Shown here: positions 37,356 through 45,881 of the stretch, piece by piece | How the letters are laid out: each line of letters begins with the position of its first letter | Numbering within the stretch: the first letter of the stretch is position 1 | Source of the DNA: Sediminitomix flava | GTDB lineage: Bacteria > Bacteroidota > Bacteroidia > Cytophagales > Flammeovirgaceae | Direction: 5' to 3' | Assembly: GCF_003149185.1 (NCBI RefSeq) | Contig: NZ_QGDO01000005.1 | Location: 186,001 to 250,000, forward strand | Length of the DNA stretch: 64,000 nt | The notes under the pieces: generated by a model | The model's input: the letters and a program-made list of their open reading frames with translations, nothing else | Told to the model about the DNA's origin: nothing | Databases searched by the model: none | Position numbers and translations under genes: made by a program

Positions 37356-38195
37356 ATGAAACTTTCTACTAAAGAAAAAAATAGATTATTAAATAAATAT
37401 GGAAAATGGGCCGTAGTTACTGGCGCATCATCTGGAATTGGTCTTGAACTAAGTAATCTTTTAGCCAGTGCAGGTTTCAATTTAGTCTTGAATTCTAGGT
37501 ATTTCGATAAACTTGAAATATTGGCTAATGGCCTAATGAAAAAATATAATACAGAAGTCAAGATTGTGGCTAAAGATGTGTCAGAGGAGTTTAGTATAGA
37601 TGCTATTTTAGCAGCTTGTGAAGGGCTTGAGGTTGGTTTACTTATTCAATCTGCTGGTTTTGGTACTTCTGGGAAGTTGATTCACTCAGACCTTAAAAAG
37701 GAATTAAATATGCTTCAAGTAAACTGTGCTGCAGTCTTAAAGCTTAATTATCACTTCGCCAAAAGATTTGCTGAAGAAAGGAGAGGGGGAATTATATTAT
37801 TAAGTTCTTTGGTAAGCTTTCAAGGAGTTCCTTTAGCTTCAAATTATGCTGCAAGTAAAGCATATGTTCAATCATTAGCTGAAGGATTATCTTATGAAAT
37901 GAAAGACCATAATGTGGACGTTTTAGCAGCTGCACCTGGGCCCGTTAAAACACCATTCTCAGAACGAGCAGATATGAAAATGAATATGGCACTTTCCACG
38001 AGTATGATTGGAGTTCCTATACTCAAAGCTTTAGGTAGAAAAAGTACTGTACTTCCTGGTTTACTCACAAAACTGCTCATTTACTCTCTTGATTTTTTAC
38101 CGCGTTGGGCGAGAGTTCGAGTGATGAAGTCTATAATGGGTAAAATGACGGAACATCAGAACATCTTTGAAAACACTTCAGATCATCTACATTAA
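37356..38195 (+). CDS. SDR-family NAD(P)-dependent oxidoreductase
   Basis: I choose the ATG at 37356 because upstream codons overlap the preceding terminator. The product has 279 residues. It has the cofactor motif TGASSGIG near residue 22, an NAG-like QSAGFG, and the catalytic Ser in LLSSLVSF with YAASKAYVQ (Tyr-x3-Lys). APGPVKTPFSERA follows. The sequence resembles the DltE/YqjQ-like branch of SDRs acting on lipids or hydroxyketones. The substrate is unknown. The C-terminal region is hydrophobic and basic, suggesting membrane association. Confidence 0.9.
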   Translation: MKLSTKEKNRLLNKYGKWAVVTGASSGIGLELSNLLASAGFNLVLNSRYFDKLEILANGLMKKYNTEVKIVAKDVSEEFSIDAILAACEGLEVGLLIQSAGFGTSGKLIHSDLKKELNMLQVNCAAVLKLNYHFAKRFAEERRGGIILLSSLVSFQGVPLASNYAASKAYVQSLAEGLSYEMKDHNVDVLAAAPGPVKTPFSERADMKMNMALSTSMIGVPILKALGRKSTVLPGLLTKLLIYSLDFLPRWARVRVMKSIMGKMTEHQNIFENTSDHLH

Positions 38196-38269
38196 ATCCT
38201 TTGCATAATTCTAGTAATTGTCTATTTATTTTATAATTTTATTAGAATAAAATATAATAATACTAGAAG

Positions 38270-38827
38270 ATGGAGCCAAAGCCAAAATCATATTGTCAAG
38301 CTGTAGCTTTGATGAAAGAAGATGATGTAAATAGATTTTACCATGATCATGAGTATGGATTTCCTTTAGAATCGGATAATGAGTTGTTTGGTAGATTGAT
38401 TTTAGAGATAAATCAAGCAGGACTCTCTTGGACAACAATTTTGAATAAAAAAGAGAATTTCTATGAGGCTTATGATCAATATGAGATTGAAGTTGTAGCA
38501 AATTACTCAGAAGGAGATAGAGAAAGGCTTCTATCTGATAAGGGAATAATTAGGAATAAACTAAAAGTCAATGCAGCTATTCATAATGCAAATGTGATTT
38601 TGGGATTACAAAAAGAACATGGTTCATTTAAAAATTGGCTAGACTTGAATCACCCAAAGACAAAAGAAGAGTGGGTGAAATTATTTAAAAAGACATTCAA
38701 GTTTACAGGAGGTGAGATTACTAATGAATTTCTGATGAGTACAGGATATTTAAAAGGAGCTCACGATAAAGATTGTCCTGTATATCATGAAATATTGAAA
38801 TTAAACCCTAAGTGGGCGTCTGAATAA
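38270..38827 (+). CDS. tag: DNA-3-methyladenine glycosylase I (Tag family)
   Basis: The product has 185 residues. The family motif appears as YHDHEYGFPLESDNELFGRL, and INQAGLSWTTILNKKENF follows. The zinc site is retained: an N-terminal Cys, the His of YHDHEYG, and H-x3-C in GAHDKDC. The enzyme removes 3-methyladenine from alkylated DNA. Some catalytic-pocket residues differ from E. coli Tag, so the substrate range may be shifted. It is a stand-alone gene with a bidirectional terminator behind it. Confidence 0.9.
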   Translation: MEPKPKSYCQAVALMKEDDVNRFYHDHEYGFPLESDNELFGRLILEINQAGLSWTTILNKKENFYEAYDQYEIEVVANYSEGDRERLLSDKGIIRNKLKVNAAIHNANVILGLQKEHGSFKNWLDLNHPKTKEEWVKLFKKTFKFTGGEITNEFLMSTGYLKGAHDKDCPVYHEILKLNPKWASE

Positions 38828-38851
38828 ATGATGATCTAGGAATTAAATAAC

Positions 38852-38889
38852 AGAGTCCTTTAAATTATTCATTAAAAGGACTCTTTTTT
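38852..38889. terminator. Bidirectional intrinsic terminator
   Basis: AGAGTCCTTT pairs with AAAGGACTCT around an AT loop and is followed by a T run. It can serve the tag gene and, in the other direction, the small convergent gene whose stop is adjacent. Confidence 0.88.
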
Positions 38890-38890
38890 A

Positions 38891-39154
38891 TTATCTAACA
38901 AGTTGAATATGCCCATCACTCAATTCAATTGGATGATATATAGAGTGGGCAATAATTTGTTTTTCTTCTGGATCTTTAATTAGATCACGACTTATAATTT
39001 CACTTTGTAGTGTATGGATATATGCTTGTTTTATTATATTCCATCCTTTATCTGCTACTAAGTAATTGAATCGATCAACTAATTTTTGAGCGCTTTCTGT
39101 GGAAAACTTCTCTTTAAATTCTACGGTTTTTCTTTCGATTATATCAAGTGCCAT
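38891..39154 (-). CDS. Small protein of unknown function (87 aa)
   Basis: I do not recognise a family. The likely start is the ATG at 39154, giving MALDIIERKTVEF; the frame is also open 90 nt upstream to a GTG at 39244. The product is mixed alpha-helical, with DKGWNIIKQAYIHTLQSEIISR in the middle and a strand-rich end (IELSDGHIQLVR). It has no signal peptide or membrane segment. It is convergent with tag and shares the terminator. Confidence 0.6.
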   Translation of the reverse strand: MALDIIERKTVEFKEKFSTESAQKLVDRFNYLVADKGWNIIKQAYIHTLQSEIISRDLIKDPEEKQIIAHSIYHPIELSDGHIQLVR

Positions 39155-39494
39155 GTTGTTTTGATTTAAAAAGTGAAACAATGAAATGGCCTCAAGTGAA
39201 GGGAGTACATTTTTTTGTCTATACTGACCACATCCTTCAACCACCGTGGCTCTTTTGCTCGGTTGGTATCTTTAAAGATTCTTGATGCTATTGCAAATTT
39301 GAAGCTTTAGATCTTCTTTATCAAATAAAAGTTAATAAAGTTTAATTGTTAGACTGAAATTTATTGAGATATCCTTTTAAAACGGAGAATAGAATCTTTT
39401 GTTTTAGAATCTGAAAAACAATAACAAATATTTTTTTAATCTTTTATGACTATAAAAATAGTTTTATAACTACAAAAGTAATTATATTGCAGTC
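39155..39494. other. Divergent intergenic region upstream of BlaI-type regulator
   Basis: This is a 340-nt AT-rich stretch between the divergent small gene and blaI-like gene. Its clearest content is the double dyad at 39449-39482. The part next to the minus-strand gene (39155-39244) is open in that gene's frame and could be an N-terminal extension. Confidence 0.4.
39449..39482. promoter_or_regulatory. Putative double operator for the BlaI-type repressor
   Basis: ACTATAAAAATAGT (39449-39462) is a perfect dyad, and ACTACAAAAGTAAT (39469-39482) is the same dyad with one mismatch. Their centres are 20 nt apart, two helical turns, and 13-46 nt before the start codon. BlaI/MecI repressors bind such TA-rich dyads and usually control their own operon. 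Confidence 0.6.
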
Positions 39495-39875
39495 ATGAAA
39501 GAATTGACAAAGGCAGAAGAACAAATTATGCAATATGTATGGAAGCTTGAAAAAGCATATCTAAAAGATATTGTAGCCCAATTTCCAGAGCCTAAACCAG
39601 CATATACGACTATCTCAACTGTGATTCGTGTGTTGACTAAAAAAGGTTTCTTGGGATTTAATACTTACGGTAAGGTAAATGAATATTATCCTTTGGTGTC
39701 GAAAAAGGAATATTTTGGATCACATTTCAAAGGAATAGTCAAGTCATTTTTTAATGGTTCTTTATCGGGTTTTGCTTCTTTTTTTACAGAGAGTGAAGAT
39801 TTAAGTATTTCTGAACTTGAGGAAATTAAAAGAATGGTTGAAGATAAAATAGATCAAAAGAAAAAAACAAAATGA
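39495..39875 (+). CDS. BlaI/MecI/CopY-family transcriptional repressor
   Basis: The product has 126 residues. The winged helix-turn-helix at the N-terminus shows LTKAEEQIMQYVWKLEKAYLKDIV and YTTISTVIRVLTKKGFL, as in BlaI and MecI. The C-terminal half is a dimerisation helix region. In known systems the repressor is inactivated by proteolysis triggered by an M56 membrane peptidase. Here that peptidase is encoded by the next gene, which overlaps by 4 nt (ATGA), so the two are translationally coupled. A double dyad just upstream suggests autoregulation. Confidence 0.93.
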   Translation: MKELTKAEEQIMQYVWKLEKAYLKDIVAQFPEPKPAYTTISTVIRVLTKKGFLGFNTYGKVNEYYPLVSKKEYFGSHFKGIVKSFFNGSLSGFASFFTESEDLSISELEEIKRMVEDKIDQKKKTK

Positions 39876-41182
39876 TCGAGTTTTTACACTTTCTATGGAA
39901 GTCGAGTGTATTGATGACCATACCATATCTATTTTTTCGTGTACTCTTCCAGAAGGCTACTTTCCATCAGTTAAATAGAGGGATTCTTTATTTGATTCTG
40001 ATAAGTTCAATTCTTGGACCACTAGTATCTTTTGATATTCCTATTGAAGATAATTTAAAGAAATATACATTATGGATAGAAGATTTTGAGAAAATCGAAA
40101 ATTCTCAAAATATAGATGTATTAGAAGTGTCACAAGCAATGTCGTTTGAATGGAGTACACTGCTATTTGTCATCTATATATTTGGTGTGATATTGTTTTT
40201 AATAAGGTTTATAATTCAATTTAGACAGTTGATTTCGATCAGAAGTTCAGCTTTAAAGACAGAAATTAAAGGAAATACCTTTTATTTAACAAATCACCCT
40301 TCTGCCCCTTTCTCTTTCTTTCATTGGATTTTTTTACCGTCCAATTATAAGTCAATAGATGGTATTAAGTCTATTATTACACATGAACAAGCTCATGTCC
40401 GACAGCTCCACTCTTTTGATAGCATCTTACTAGAATGTTATACCATTTTGTTTTGGTGTAACCCTTTTGCTTTTGTCCTTAAAAATTCTTTCAACATTCT
40501 TCATGAATATTTAGCAGATCAAAAGGTGCTTTCAAGAAATGAGTCGGAGGTTAATTATTTAAAATTAATGCTTTCACAGGTAGAGAATAAACATTTATTA
40601 CTCAGTAAAAACTTTGGAAGCAAACTTAAAAAGCGAGTACAAATGATTCAGAATAATAAAAGCTCAAGACTAAAACAATTTAGCTATCTACTTTTTATTC
40701 CTTTACTAGGTATACTTATTCAAGCTATTTCTATAGAGAATTCAAGCTTTGATAATGAACCAAGTATCGTCCCATTAAAAATGGAAAAGGTAGAAGTATC
40801 TTCTCATTTTGGTATGCGTTTTCATCCTATTTCAAAGAAAAAACTAATGCACAAGGGTATTGATTTTAGGGCGAAAATTGGAACTCCAGTTGTAGCTACA
40901 GCAAATGGGAGAGTTATATTAAAAGAGTTTAAAGGGAAAGGTATTGGACATGGTCGTCAGATTATTATCGGTCACGATCAAACTTATAAGACTTCATATA
41001 GTCAGCTTTCAGGCTTTAATGTAGAGGTAGGAGATTACGTTTCTAAAGGAGATGTGATTGGCTTTGTAGGTTCTTCAGGAAATTCAACTGGTCCACATTT
41101 GCATTATGAGGTGATAAAAGCAGGAGAACAAGTTGATCCTGTAGATTACTTTGTATTAAATAATGAGTCAAAAGAGAAATAA
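39872..41182 (+). CDS. M56 (BlaR1-type) sensor peptidase fused to M23 endopeptidase
   Basis: The product has 436 residues. Residues 1-125 hold three membrane segments. The M56 zinc site is HEQAH at 171-175 with HEYLAD at 211-216. A fourth membrane segment follows near 270-288. The periplasmic C-terminus (about 300-430) is an M23/LytM domain with HKGIDF at 327-332 and HLHYE at 409-413, so its zinc and catalytic residues are intact. M56 proteins cleave the partner repressor after sensing a signal. M23 domains cut peptidoglycan cross-links. The fusion suggests that the sensor part binds or cleaves cell-wall peptides. In BlaR1 the equivalent position holds a penicillin-binding domain. Confidence 0.9.
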   Translation: MIEFLHFLWKSSVLMTIPYLFFRVLFQKATFHQLNRGILYLILISSILGPLVSFDIPIEDNLKKYTLWIEDFEKIENSQNIDVLEVSQAMSFEWSTLLFVIYIFGVILFLIRFIIQFRQLISIRSSALKTEIKGNTFYLTNHPSAPFSFFHWIFLPSNYKSIDGIKSIITHEQAHVRQLHSFDSILLECYTILFWCNPFAFVLKNSFNILHEYLADQKVLSRNESEVNYLKLMLSQVENKHLLLSKNFGSKLKKRVQMIQNNKSSRLKQFSYLLFIPLLGILIQAISIENSSFDNEPSIVPLKMEKVEVSSHFGMRFHPISKKKLMHKGIDFRAKIGTPVVATANGRVILKEFKGKGIGHGRQIIIGHDQTYKTSYSQLSGFNVEVGDYVSKGDVIGFVGSSGNSTGPHLHYEVIKAGEQVDPVDYFVLNNESKEK

Positions 41183-41253
41183 TTTATAACTCTGAAATAC
41201 CTTTTCGTAGTATTCAGATTTTGAGTGAATTAAACCACATAATTCGATTAGAG

Positions 41254-41287
41254 AAGCTAAAAGCATTCGTGCTTTTAGCTTTTTTTA
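41254..41287 (+). terminator. Intrinsic terminator after the M56/M23 gene
   Basis: AAGCTAAAAGCA pairs perfectly with TGCTTTTAGCTT around a TTCG tetraloop and is followed by a T run. Confidence 0.93.
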
Positions 41288-41384
41288 ATGTCCAAATTAG
41301 ATTTTATTAATAAATCAATTCCCACTCTTTAGCCTTCCCTTACGTCTTTTAAAGTGATTAGATGATAGACCTAAATATCCCTAC

Positions 41385-41819
41385 ATGATCAAAAATATAA
41401 AACTACAAACCATTATTCTTTTAACCATTTTCGGTTTAAGTAGCCTGTTTATTAATGAGTCATTTGCTCAAAGTAAGTCACAACTAAAAAAAGAGAGTAT
41501 TCTCAGTAAAAAGAAGTGGACTGTAACTGACGTGAGCAGAAAGAAGTTGGGTAAAGCCAAAAAAATGGATGATTTCCCGATTGAGATAGGGAATGAATTA
41601 AATTTTTCCATCGACAAGAAAATGGGATGGAAAAATAACAATCATGATTACCTCGCTGGAAAATGGGTGCTAGATCGTAAACATCTTTACATTATCCATG
41701 ATGAACGATCATTGAATAATAGATTAGTCTCTGTAAAATATAAAGTTGTGAAACTGAAAGACAACAAAATTGTCTTGAAGAGACTGACAAAACCAAAAGG
41801 AAAGATAAAACTGATTTAA
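41385..41819 (+). CDS. Small secreted, lysine-rich, lipocalin-like protein
   Basis: The 144-residue product has a signal peptide ending near ESFAQS (about residue 29). The rest is very basic and strand-rich: KKWTVTDVSRKKLGKAKK, LNFSIDKKMGWKNN, GKWVLDRKHLYIIHDE and VSVKYKVVKLKDNKIVLKRL. The pattern of short strands with a GKW turn resembles small lipocalin-like domains of Bacteroidota, but I cannot assign a function. It lies 35 nt upstream of the LpoB-like gene and is probably co-transcribed with it. It could contribute to the same envelope process. Confidence 0.7.
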   Translation: MIKNIKLQTIILLTIFGLSSLFINESFAQSKSQLKKESILSKKKWTVTDVSRKKLGKAKKMDDFPIEIGNELNFSIDKKMGWKNNNHDYLAGKWVLDRKHLYIIHDERSLNNRLVSVKYKVVKLKDNKIVLKRLTKPKGKIKLI

Positions 41820-41854
41820 ATTTTTAATTCGAATACTTTTAAACTAACAAACAA

Positions 41855-42439
41855 ATGAAAAACCTATTGTGGACGAGCCTTTTAGTTTTCATCATCGCAT
41901 TTACAACGGGCTGTTCTAGAAAAATTACGAGAGTTGCCCCAGATCAACAAATTGATATTAGTGGCAGATGGAATGATATTGATTCCAAGCAAGTTGCTGA
42001 AGAGATGAGTGCTGATGTACTAAGCAAGCCATGGTATAGACGATTTGAAGAAACTCATAATCGTCCTCCTGTAGTTATTGTCGGAAGTGTCGTTAATAAA
42101 AGCCATGAACACATTTCTTCTGATAACTTCATTAAAGATATCGAAAGAGAATTGATTAATTCTGGACAAGTGAGAATCGTTCAAAATGCTTTATTCAGAG
42201 AGAAATTGAGAGAAGAAAAGAAGCAACAACAAACGAATTCTAGTCCTGAAACAAGAGCCAAATTAGCTTCAGAACTAGGAGCAGATTACATGTTGGTTGG
42301 AATAATCAATTCAACTGTAGATGCTTATAAAAAAGAGAAGGTAGTTAATTATAAAGTCAATCTTGAAATGAATGATCTTGAATCAACTGAGATTGTATGG
42401 ATTGGTGACAAAGAAATTAAAAAGTATATAAAGAACTAA
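41855..42439 (+). CDS. LpoB-like lipoprotein (penicillin-binding protein activator family)
   Basis: The product has 194 residues. A lipobox reads FTTGC, so the mature protein starts at Cys20 and is lipid-anchored. DISGRWNDIDSKQVAEEM is typical of this family. PPVVIVGSVVNKSHEHISS, FIKDIERELINSGQVRIV and LGADYMLVGIINS match the LpoB/FlgO-like fold. In enteric bacteria LpoB is an outer-membrane lipoprotein that stimulates PBP1b. In Bacteroidota the partner is not established. A COG3014-type gene follows, a frequent neighbour of this family. Confidence 0.88.
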   Translation: MKNLLWTSLLVFIIAFTTGCSRKITRVAPDQQIDISGRWNDIDSKQVAEEMSADVLSKPWYRRFEETHNRPPVVIVGSVVNKSHEHISSDNFIKDIERELINSGQVRIVQNALFREKLREEKKQQQTNSSPETRAKLASELGADYMLVGIINSTVDAYKKEKVVNYKVNLEMNDLESTEIVWIGDKEIKKYIKN

Positions 42440-42497
42440 CACCCAATTATTCTTGGGGGAAGATAAAAATCTGTTATCAGATCTTTCAACCAGTTAT

Positions 42498-42530
42498 ACC
42501 CCTAAGGCTTTGCTTTAGGGGTTTTTATTT
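42498..42530 (+). terminator. Intrinsic terminator-like hairpin between LpoB-like and COG3014 genes
   Basis: CCCCTAAG pairs with CTTTAGGGG around a short loop and is followed by TTTTTATTTT. It ends only about 18 nt before the next start codon. It may act as a full terminator or as an attenuator with read-through. Confidence 0.82.
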
Positions 42531-42547
42531 TGCAGACAAACAAGCTT

Positions 42548-43936
42548 ATGAAATTCTATACCGCCTTCATTGCTGTACTAATATTTGCTTTTACATCTTG
42601 TAGTTTACCTAGTTTCTATCAAAAAAATTATGAGTTAAATAAGGCTATTGAAACACAAAATTATAGTGCAGCCGATGAGTTTATGAAAGCTCATGAGAAA
42701 AAAGATGCCAATGGTAGAAATAGGTTTTTGTATTATGTAAATGCTGGAACTGTTGCTTCTCTAGCAGGGAAATATGAGGAAAGTAATACCTATTTTGAGA
42801 AAGCATATATTTTTATTGAGGATGAAAGAAAGCAATTTTTAGAGCAAGGAGCAGCCCTTTTACTAAACCCTAACCTTTCGACCTATTTTGGGGAAGATCA
42901 TGAAGTTTTAATGATTCATTATTACAAGGCTCTTAATTATGTACATCTAGGAGATTATGAAAAGGCATTAGTAGAGTGTAGAAGGTTGGATTTGAGATTG
43001 CAAGCATTAAGTGACAAATACAAATCAGATAAAAAGTATAAAAAAGATGCTTTCATTCATACTTTGATGGGCTTAATCTATGATGCGAATAATGATTATA
43101 ATAATGCCTTTATTGCTTACCGAAATGCTTATCTGATTTATGAAAATGAATATAAAGAGCTTTTTAAGCTATCAGCGCCTCTTCAATTAAAGAAAGATTT
43201 AGTACGTACCGCTGACCTCGGTGGACTTTGGACGGAAAGAGATGAGTATATACAAGAGTTCGGGATAGAATATGAAAGACCTTCTGCTGATGAGGCTAAT
43301 GCAATAGTCATATGGAATAATGGATTGGGGCCTGTCAAACAGGAATGGGGACTTAATTTTGCGATTGTTCATAATGGAAATGGTTGGGTCTCTTTTGTAA
43401 ATAAACAACATGGGATGTCATTTCCTTTTTATATCGGGAACAATGACTTGAGAGCTGTGACTTGGGTGAAGGCTGTATTTCCTAGATATGTTGTAAGACC
43501 AAATCAATTTACGAGTGCTGAAGTGATTGCTGATTCAGAAGAATACCCATTGGAGCTAGCCCAAAATATTAATGCAATTTCAAACAAGGTTTTAAGTGAA
43601 CGAATGGCTTTAGAAATGGGGAAATCACTTTTCAGAACTGCTATGAAACAAGCAGCAGCCTATAAAGTTGGACAGAAAAGAGAGGGCCTAGGAACGCTTA
43701 TGAGTATTGTAGGGAATGCAAGTGAAAGTGCAGATACAAGAAACTGGCAAACCTTACCTGCGTCAATTTCATATACAAGAGTACCAGTTTCGGATTCAGA
43801 TTCTTCTTTTATTGTACGTATGAAAAATGCAGAAGGAAGAAATGAGAATAAAAAAATTGATATAAAACTGAACAAAGGTCAAACTAAAATTGTTTCTATA
43901 AATACCTTACAAACAAGGAATAATAAATTGCAATAA
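42548..43936 (+). CDS. COG3014-type lipoprotein with TPR-like repeats
   Basis: I choose the ATG at 42548, directly before a lipoprotein signal (FAFTSC; mature N-terminus Cys18). The product has 462 residues. TPR-like helices are visible, for example YYVNAGTVASLAGKYEESNTYFEKAY and HYYKALNYVHLGDYEKALVECRRL. The C-terminal half is strand-rich (IVIWNNGLGPVKQE, GNDLRAVTWVKAVFPRY). The family is annotated only as COG3014; it often accompanies LpoB-like genes. It is likely anchored in the outer membrane facing the periplasm. Function is unknown; a part in cell-wall synthesis is inferred from context. Confidence 0.83.
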   Translation: MKFYTAFIAVLIFAFTSCSLPSFYQKNYELNKAIETQNYSAADEFMKAHEKKDANGRNRFLYYVNAGTVASLAGKYEESNTYFEKAYIFIEDERKQFLEQGAALLLNPNLSTYFGEDHEVLMIHYYKALNYVHLGDYEKALVECRRLDLRLQALSDKYKSDKKYKKDAFIHTLMGLIYDANNDYNNAFIAYRNAYLIYENEYKELFKLSAPLQLKKDLVRTADLGGLWTERDEYIQEFGIEYERPSADEANAIVIWNNGLGPVKQEWGLNFAIVHNGNGWVSFVNKQHGMSFPFYIGNNDLRAVTWVKAVFPRYVVRPNQFTSAEVIADSEEYPLELAQNINAISNKVLSERMALEMGKSLFRTAMKQAAAYKVGQKREGLGTLMSIVGNASESADTRNWQTLPASISYTRVPVSDSDSSFIVRMKNAEGRNENKKIDIKLNKGQTKIVSINTLQTRNNKLQ

Positions 43937-43957
43937 ACCACACTTGTTATTATATAT

Positions 43958-43990
43958 AAAGTCGGAAGAACCCCAACCTTTCGACTTTTT
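43958..43990 (+). terminator. Intrinsic terminator after COG3014-type gene
   Basis: AAAGTCGGAAG pairs with CTTTCGACTTT (one wobble) with a 9-nt loop and is followed by TTTTTCC. Confidence 0.8.
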
Positions 43991-44000
43991 CCTTAACAAA

Positions 44001-44034
44001 AAAGCCAAAGTAAACATAAATTTACTTTGGCTTT
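44001..44034 (-). terminator. Intrinsic terminator of the MuiA-like gene
   Basis: AAAGCCAAAGTAAA pairs perfectly with TTTACTTTGGCTTT with a 6-nt loop. The A run on its plus-strand left side becomes the T tract for the minus-strand gene. Confidence 0.9.
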
Positions 44035-44056
44035 ATTGATAAAAGGAATTTCAAAT

Positions 44057-45694
44057 CTATAAATTGATTTTCTCTTTCTTAGGATACTTGATCGTATATG
44101 AAAGTGTTAACTCCTTAGTTTCATTAGGTGCTAACTCTATGTTCCATATGACAGAACCATTACCAAAAAGTTCTCCTTCAGATAGCTCTTTTACTTCAAT
44201 CTCAATGTTTTTATCAGATGATAAAGGAATCTGATCAATCACTTTAGAATTAATAGGGAATGACTTCGTGTTCTTCATCGAAATTTTATAGGTAAATGTC
44301 TGTTTGATGTATGAACCTACTGACTGTTTAGCTGTGTAAACATTTACTTTTTCTCGTTGTACTTTTATAGAAGGATCAACTCCAAATGAAACCTCCAATG
44401 TATCTAAAAACTGAGCAGTATTAATGTCAGTCTGTCCCATAAATGAGTTTTCGACATAAACATTTGCCTTCCCATTCATCAATTCAGAAACATTTTCATC
44501 TGTGATAAGAGCGACTAAATACACTTTATCGCTCAACTTCGGAATGCATTGATATTCGTACTCAGCATCAAATTCTTTTTGGAAAAACTGGATAGTATTT
44601 GAGCTTTTTTGAGACTTAAAAGATTGTTTTGCTCCAACGGCATATTCTTTTGCTGTCTGCTGATTATTGATAAGAGTTTTACTTGCTAATTTGAAGTCAG
44701 GTTCTTCATCAAGCGCTGGTTCGTACACTACTACCTCATCTAAAGATTCTGAATCTTCCATAAAGAAATCTATTTCAATCTCTTCTTCTAGTACTTCTTC
44801 ATCGGGCACAGCTACGACTTTTGGTAGGGTACTTACGAAGTTCAAATATTGAGGGTAGAGTTGAGGCATTCCAGCATAAGTTTCTGTATCGGCACTAGAA
44901 AGTGTTAGATCAATATTTTTCCAATCTATACTTGTCCATTGATAAACTTCAGCTTTATAAGTGAATGCGAGTGGTTTTTGAGTGTCAGTAAAACGAATAT
45001 CATAAGTTGGTACCCAAGCAGAATTCTCTACTAAATAGCTAAGCTCAATTTTACTATTCTTCCCGATTTTTCCTTCAACTTCAACACTTACTTCATAAGA
45101 AGGTGTGTAAGTTTGCTTGTATAAATCATTGTACTGATCAATTAATCGAGTAAGTTCAGATTGAAGTTTATCTCTGTTTTTTTCTCTAGTAAGTAGGTCA
45201 AGTTTGGTCTTGCTGATCTCGTTAAAGTAAATCTTACTAAGAGACTGATAATCGGCAGGGCTAATTGTAGCATCAGTACCTTTTATATTTTTATTCGTTT
45301 TTAAGAACTCCAATTGATCTTTTAGGATACTGATATGTGTTTTTTCTAGCGCAATTTTATCTCTAGCTTCTTCCAATTTTACAGTTAAGGCTTCAGCTTC
45401 TTTCGTTTTTTCAACCTCATTTAAATGGTCAAATTTGCTTTGAACTTTTAAAACCATGAATGAGCCATCTTCTTTCACTCGGATACTCTTTTCTTTTAAG
45501 TTTGGAGAAAGTCCTTTAAAAATTAATGTTGTCTTTTCATTTTTAAGGCTAAATGAACCTTTTCTCAATACTTGTGCTCCATTGAAATATACTGTAGAAG
45601 ATGAAATTGGAGCATCTACGATCAATTCATTTTGAGAAAAACCATAGAAAGGCAATAAACAAAGAATACTTGAGAGGTAAAAAATATATTTCAT
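44057..45694 (-). CDS. MuiA-like / DUF4139 domain secreted protein
   Basis: The product has 545 residues with a signal peptide ending near YGFSQ (about residue 21). An N-terminal DUF4140-type domain shows ISSSTVYFNGAQVLRKGSF. A coiled coil spans roughly residues 85-190. The C-terminal DUF4139 domain has SYLVENSAWVPTYDIRF, followed by KNIDLTLSSADTETYAGMPQ and ending in NETKELTLSYTIKYPK. The family is called mucoidy inhibitor MuiA-like; its biochemical role is not known. An acidic, low-complexity loop (EEEIEIDFFMEDSESLDEV) lies near residue 305. The gene is monocistronic. Confidence 0.88.
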   Translation of the reverse strand: MKYIFYLSSILCLLPFYGFSQNELIVDAPISSSTVYFNGAQVLRKGSFSLKNEKTTLIFKGLSPNLKEKSIRVKEDGSFMVLKVQSKFDHLNEVEKTKEAEALTVKLEEARDKIALEKTHISILKDQLEFLKTNKNIKGTDATISPADYQSLSKIYFNEISKTKLDLLTREKNRDKLQSELTRLIDQYNDLYKQTYTPSYEVSVEVEGKIGKNSKIELSYLVENSAWVPTYDIRFTDTQKPLAFTYKAEVYQWTSIDWKNIDLTLSSADTETYAGMPQLYPQYLNFVSTLPKVVAVPDEEVLEEEIEIDFFMEDSESLDEVVVYEPALDEEPDFKLASKTLINNQQTAKEYAVGAKQSFKSQKSSNTIQFFQKEFDAEYEYQCIPKLSDKVYLVALITDENVSELMNGKANVYVENSFMGQTDINTAQFLDTLEVSFGVDPSIKVQREKVNVYTAKQSVGSYIKQTFTYKISMKNTKSFPINSKVIDQIPLSSDKNIEIEVKELSEGELFGNGSVIWNIELAPNETKELTLSYTIKYPKKEKINL

Positions 45695-45881
45695 AGTATC
45701 GGTGGTTTTATTCTTTTAAAGTTTGATGTTCTAACTTGATCCTAGTTTTTGTAAATTTAAAACCCTATTTCAAAAATGATGCTAAATACTTTTTTACTTA
45801 AATTTTATCGGGTATTGAATGTTAAATTGATAACATTTTCCCTCCAATGAGATTAGAGAAGAAAGATAAATTTAATGATAC

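Noticed and set aside
44667-44852. Serine-rich frame antisense to the MuiA-like gene
   Set aside because: It is the reverse reading of the acidic low-complexity loop in that gene.
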